Source of the DNA: JALYNX01 sp963780755
GTDB lineage: Bacteria > Actinomycetota > Acidimicrobiia > Spongiisociales > ZC4RG35
DNA: 64,000 nucleotides
Direction: 5' to 3'
Assembly: GCA_963780755.1 (NCBI GenBank)
Contig: CAWACX010000001.1
Span: 682,001 to 746,000 of the forward strand
Shown: positions 60,885 through 64,000 of the stretch, piece after piece
Layout: every line of letters begins with the position of its first letter
Position numbering within the stretch: position 1 is the first letter of the stretch
The notes under the pieces: model-generated
The model's input: only the letters and a program-made list of their open reading frames with translations
Told to the model about the DNA's origin: nothing
Databases searched by the model: none
Position numbers and translations under genes: made by a program

Positions 60885-61624
60885 TCCCATACCCCCCGGA
60901 ATGAGTAGTCGGCAGGTCCCGTAAGCCAGCCGACGCCGTCCCTGATCTCCACCGCGCCGGTCCCGCCCAGGACCTTCACCGTGACCGCACCGTCTTCTCC
61001 ACCGAGGGCGACTGCCGCCGACGCCACCATCCCGGTGCCGCATGCCAGCGTCTCGCCAATCCCCCGTTCCCAGACCCTCATGGTGAGGGTGTCACCGGCG
61101 ATCGAGATGAATTCCACGTTGCACCCGGTGTCGAACCCGGCCTCCTTGGCAACTAGAGGGCCGAGTGTGGGGAGATCGAGAGAGCTTGGGTCGTCGACCA
61201 CCCGAACCGCATGGGGATTGCCAACGTCGACGAGGTGATAGACCTCGCCGTCCACCGTCTCCTCACCCTCCAGCAGCGGTGGGCCGATCTCGGCAACCAC
61301 CATGTCGCCCGTGATCCTCACCTGACGCAAGCCGGCCGGTGTGTCGACCCCGAACTCGTCGGTGGTAGCCCATCCCTGGTCACGGGCGAGGCGGGCCACA
61401 CAGCGCAACCCGTTGCCACACATCTCGGCCGGGCTGCCATCGGCATTCCAGTAGTCCATGATCAGGGGCTCACCGGGAGTGAGCACCAGGATCCCATCGG
61501 CACCGACTCCAAAGCGGCGATCGCACACCCGTGCCACCTCCACCGGGTCGAGGCGGGCCGGGCCTTCGATGACGACGAAGTCGTTGCCCAGGCCCTGCAT
61601 CTTGGTGAATTCGAATCTGCTCAA
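60875..61624 (-). CDS. dapF: Diaminopimelate epimerase
   Basis: Interconverts LL- and meso-DAP for lysine and peptidoglycan. 249 aa, slightly short. The two catalytic cysteines are in AEMCGNGLRCVARL and LACGTGMVASA; N-terminal FTKMQGLGNDFVVIEG. TTG start at 61624 in a TTGA overlap with the miaA stop, a rare start-stop combination. Confidence 0.95.
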   Translation of the reverse strand: MSRFEFTKMQGLGNDFVVIEGPARLDPVEVARVCDRRFGVGADGILVLTPGEPLIMDYWNADGSPAEMCGNGLRCVARLARDQGWATTDEFGVDTPAGLRQVRITGDMVVAEIGPPLLEGEETVDGEVYHLVDVGNPHAVRVVDDPSSLDLPTLGPLVAKEAGFDTGCNVEFISIAGDTLTMRVWERGIGETLACGTGMVASAAVALGGEDGAVTVKVLGGTGAVEIRDGVGWLTGPADYSFRGVWDQG

Positions 61625-62508
61625 CCCAGTGCCTCCAAGGCCCGACTCACCCGGTCTCCGATGTCGTCGACCCAGGGTATCCAGCGTATGCGCGGGTCAC
61701 GCTGAAACCAGGTCCGCTGCTTGCGGGCCAACCTCCTGGTGTTGGCCGCCGCCAGCCGGAAGGCGTCATCGATGCTGGTCTCACCGCCCAATGCGCCCAG
61801 GATCTCCCGGTAGCCCACCGCCCGACGAGCGACTCTGCCCATGCGAGGGCGGAGGGCCTGAACTTCCTCGACGAGCCCGCCCGATCTCATTGCCGCCAGG
61901 CGCCGCTCCACCCGCTCCTCGAGAAGCTCCCCGGGATCGATCCCGATCGCGGTGAACTCGATCTGGGGGACGAATCGCCGGATTTCGTCTGCCTCTGCAC
62001 TCGACGCTCTCCGACTCGGGGTCTCCCCGGTGAGGCGGAAGATCTCGAGGGCACGGATAACACGTCTCGGATTGGCGAGGTCGACGTAGGCCCCGGCCCC
62101 GGGGTCGGCGCCAAGCAACTCGCCGGTCACATCATCAGGCGGCATCGCCTCGAGTTCAGCCCGAACCGTGGGATCGGTGGGGGCGAAGCTCATCGGGTCC
62201 ACGAGCGAGCGAAAGTGGAGGCCGGAGCCACCGCTGACCAAGAGTGCCGGCGACCGGGATGCCTCGATGATCGCCCTCCCCATCCGGCGGAAAGCAGCTG
62301 CAGAGAACTCTTCCTCCGGCTCGGCGACATCGATCATGTGATGGGGCACTCCCCCGCGCTCCATGAGATTGGGCTTGGCGGTGCCGATGTCCATGCCCTT
62401 GTAGACCTGCACCGAATCCACGGAGATGATCTCGGCCTGAAGCTGTGCGGCAATGCGCACCGCCATCTCGCTCTTCCCGGATGCCGTCGGCCCCAACAGG
62501 GCCAACAC
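61621..62508 (-). CDS. miaA: tRNA dimethylallyltransferase
   Basis: Isopentenylates A37 of tRNAs reading U-initial codons. 295 aa with P-loop LLGPTASGKSEMAV, SVDSVQVYKGMDIGTAKPN, PHHMIDV, and LVSGGSGLHFRSLVDP. GTG start at 62508, 5 bp after the miaB stop. Its product is the substrate for MiaB. Confidence 0.95.
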   Translation of the reverse strand: MLALLGPTASGKSEMAVRIAAQLQAEIISVDSVQVYKGMDIGTAKPNLMERGGVPHHMIDVAEPEEEFSAAAFRRMGRAIIEASRSPALLVSGGSGLHFRSLVDPMSFAPTDPTVRAELEAMPPDDVTGELLGADPGAGAYVDLANPRRVIRALEIFRLTGETPSRRASSAEADEIRRFVPQIEFTAIGIDPGELLEERVERRLAAMRSGGLVEEVQALRPRMGRVARRAVGYREILGALGGETSIDDAFRLAAANTRRLARKQRTWFQRDPRIRWIPWVDDIGDRVSRALEALG

Positions 62509-62513
62509 CCGGG

Positions 62514-63902
62514 TCAGGCCGGGCTCCCCACCAGGTGATGAGCCCTCGCCCCCTCCACCCTCACATCGAGGAAGGTGCCCGCCTGGTGCGGTCCTGGGAC
62601 ATGCACCAGCTTGCCGGTGCGGGTGCGGGTGGTGGCGATTGAGGCGTCCTTGCGCGACGGCCCCTCACTGAGCACCTCGACCTCTTCGCCCACCATTGCC
62701 AGGTTCCGCCGGCTCGAACTGGCGTCCTGTATCTCGACGAGGCGGGCGAAACGCTCGCTGATCACCTCATCGGGAACGAAGCGGTCCTGGAACGAGGCCG
62801 CGGCGGTGCCGGGGCGGGGTGAGAAGATGAACATGAAGGCCGAGTCGAAGCCCACCTCCTCGACGACGTCGAGAGTCTGCTCGAAGTCGTCGTCCGTCTC
62901 GCCGGGGAATCCGACGATGACATCGGTCGACACGGCTAGACCCGGTATCAGGTCGCGCGCCATCGCCAGCCGGTCCAGGTACTTGGCACGGGTATAGCCA
63001 CGGTGCATCGCAGCGAGGATCCGGTCCGACCCCGATTGCATCGGGAAATGGAGCTGCTCGCAGACCGCCTCGGTCTCGGCCATGGCCCGGGCCACTTCCT
63101 CCCGGAAGTCGTTGGGGTGGGGACTGGTGAAGCGGACCCGGCGTATCCCGTCCACATCTCCTACACGGCGGAGCAGTTCAGCGAAGATCGGGCGCCGCTT
63201 CCCGTCGATGGCCAGGTCCCGCCCATAAGTGTCCACGTTCTGCCCGAGCAGGGTGACCTCGACCACGCCATCGAGCGCCAGTTCTTCAACTTCCCGGACC
63301 ACGTCGCCAGGGCGGCGCGACACCTCTACGCCCCGCACCGAGGGGACGATGCAGAAGGTGCAGGTGTTGTTGCACCCCACCTGGATGGAGACCCAGGCCG
63401 AGTGCTGCAGCTCGCGCACGCGTGGGAGCGAAGAGGGCATCGCCTGTAACTCGTCGACCACCTCGGTGATCGGCCCCCAGTGCTCGACGTGGTCGATCAG
63501 GTCCAATACCCGGTCGAGGTTGTGCGTTCCCATAACGACGTCGACCCACGGAGCCCGCTCCCGCACCATGTCCCGGTCCTTCTGGGCAGCACAGCCGCCC
63601 ACGACGAGCAGCATCCCGGGGTTCAGGTCCTTGGTCTCCTTGAGCTGGCCCAGATTCCCGTACATCCGGTTGTCGGCGTTCTCGCGGATGGTGCAGGTGT
63701 TTATGTAGACGACATCGGCGGAGTCGAGTCCCGCGGCCCGGGTCATCCCGTCCACCTCGAAGAGCCCGGCTATCCGTTCCGAATCGTGCTCGTTCATCTG
63801 GCACCCGAAGGTGCGTATGAAGTAGCTCTTCCCGACGCGGGTCGGGAGCCGGCGGGCGGGTTCGCGCAGCTTCGGATTGGAGAGGAGGACGGTCTGGGTC
63901 AT
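62514..63902 (-). CDS. miaB: tRNA-2-methylthio-N6-dimethylallyladenosine synthase
   Basis: Radical-SAM methylthiotransferase. 462 aa: N-terminal UPF0004 cluster cysteines in RTFGCQMNEHDSER, VYINTCTIRENA and VVGGCAAQKDRD; radical-SAM CxxxCxxC in VGCNNTCTFCIVPSVRG; C-terminal TRAM domain. Starts at ATG 63902, 9 bp after rny. Paired with miaA for ms2i6A37. Confidence 0.96.
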   Translation of the reverse strand: MTQTVLLSNPKLREPARRLPTRVGKSYFIRTFGCQMNEHDSERIAGLFEVDGMTRAAGLDSADVVYINTCTIRENADNRMYGNLGQLKETKDLNPGMLLVVGGCAAQKDRDMVRERAPWVDVVMGTHNLDRVLDLIDHVEHWGPITEVVDELQAMPSSLPRVRELQHSAWVSIQVGCNNTCTFCIVPSVRGVEVSRRPGDVVREVEELALDGVVEVTLLGQNVDTYGRDLAIDGKRRPIFAELLRRVGDVDGIRRVRFTSPHPNDFREEVARAMAETEAVCEQLHFPMQSGSDRILAAMHRGYTRAKYLDRLAMARDLIPGLAVSTDVIVGFPGETDDDFEQTLDVVEEVGFDSAFMFIFSPRPGTAAASFQDRFVPDEVISERFARLVEIQDASSSRRNLAMVGEEVEVLSEGPSRKDASIATTRTRTGKLVHVPGPHQAGTFLDVRVEGARAHHLVGSPA

Positions 63903-63911
63903 GTATCGGCC

Positions 63912-64000
63912 TCAGCGAGCGAAATCGGTGGCCCGAAACTCCCGTATCACCGTCACCTGGATTTGGCCCGGGTACTGGAGGTCCTCTTCGAGTTTACGGG
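63912..64000 (-). CDS. rny: Ribonuclease Y, C-terminal end only
   Basis: The last 28 complete codons enter from the right edge: KLEEDLQYPGQIQVTVIREF then RATDFAR and TGA. This is the invariant C-terminus of membrane-anchored RNase Y. The rest lies outside. Immediately upstream of miaB in the same direction. Confidence 0.9.
   Translation of the reverse strand, partial: RKLEEDLQYPGQIQVTVIREFRATDFAR

Overview
The window is 64 kb of high-GC, very gene-dense chromosome from an actinobacterium. Four things point that way: an actinobacterial integration host factor beside gmk, a phosphatidylinositol-mannoside cassette (pgsA1-type synthase, acyltransferase, PimA), SOS boxes of the CGAAC-N4-GTTYG type, and long synteny with the Mycobacterium tuberculosis block pgsA1-pimA-pdxS-pdxT-yebC-ruvCAB-yajC-secDF-apt-relA-hisS-aspS-alaS-aroE-aroC-aroB-efp-nusB. 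A deep-branching class such as Acidimicrobiia fits, but this is inference; no 16S rRNA is present.

Layout. 1-11.8 kb (minus): one tightly overlapping pyrimidine operon pyrR-pyrB-pyrC-carA-carB-pyrD-pyrF that runs on into mihF-gmk-rpoZ-coaBC-metK. Its leader carries a PyrR-binding hairpin whose lower stem covers a Shine-Dalgarno (SD) sequence, followed by a mini-ORF coupled to pyrR. 11.8-19.7 kb (minus): efp-nusB, aroC-aroB, a prepilin peptidase, a DUF4388 protein, aroE, mltG and ruvX. 19.7-35.3 kb (minus): alaS, rarA, aspS, hisS, an MBL hydrolase, relA, apt, secF-secD-yajC, tgt-queA, with one small MORN-like gene on the plus strand. 35.3-43.7 kb (minus): ruvCAB, a DUF222-HNH gene, a GlsB-type membrane protein, yebC, pdxT-pdxS and the PIM cassette. 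43.8-47.1 kb (plus): an EF-G-like GTPase and citrate synthase. 47-56.5 kb is mixed: thrS, a degenerate phosphotransferase, a zinc-ribbon protein, a patatin, a VOC protein, a threonine dehydratase, an LCP protein, and broken kynureninase and arsenate-reductase genes. 56.5-58.3 kb: four tRNAs, a small metallopeptidase, an unknown AT-hook-like protein and dut. 58.3-64 kb: nrdR and a LysM division-inhibitor candidate, divergent lexA with four SOS boxes, then dapF, miaA, miaB and the end of rny.

Regulatory themes read from the DNA. (i) PyrR translational control of the whole pyr operon. (ii) A local SOS regulon: lexA and the LysM gene (two boxes each), ruvCAB (box on the start codon) and the DUF222-HNH gene (box on the -10 element). 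(iii) Frequent 4-nt ATGA/GTGA stop-start overlaps and several probable leaderless starts.

Quality caveat. At least nine single-base indels interrupt otherwise well-conserved proteins (pyrC, the prepilin peptidase, the HNH gene, the MORN-like gene, three in kynureninase, two in arsC). Most look like sequence errors rather than gene decay, but this cannot be settled from the sequence alone.
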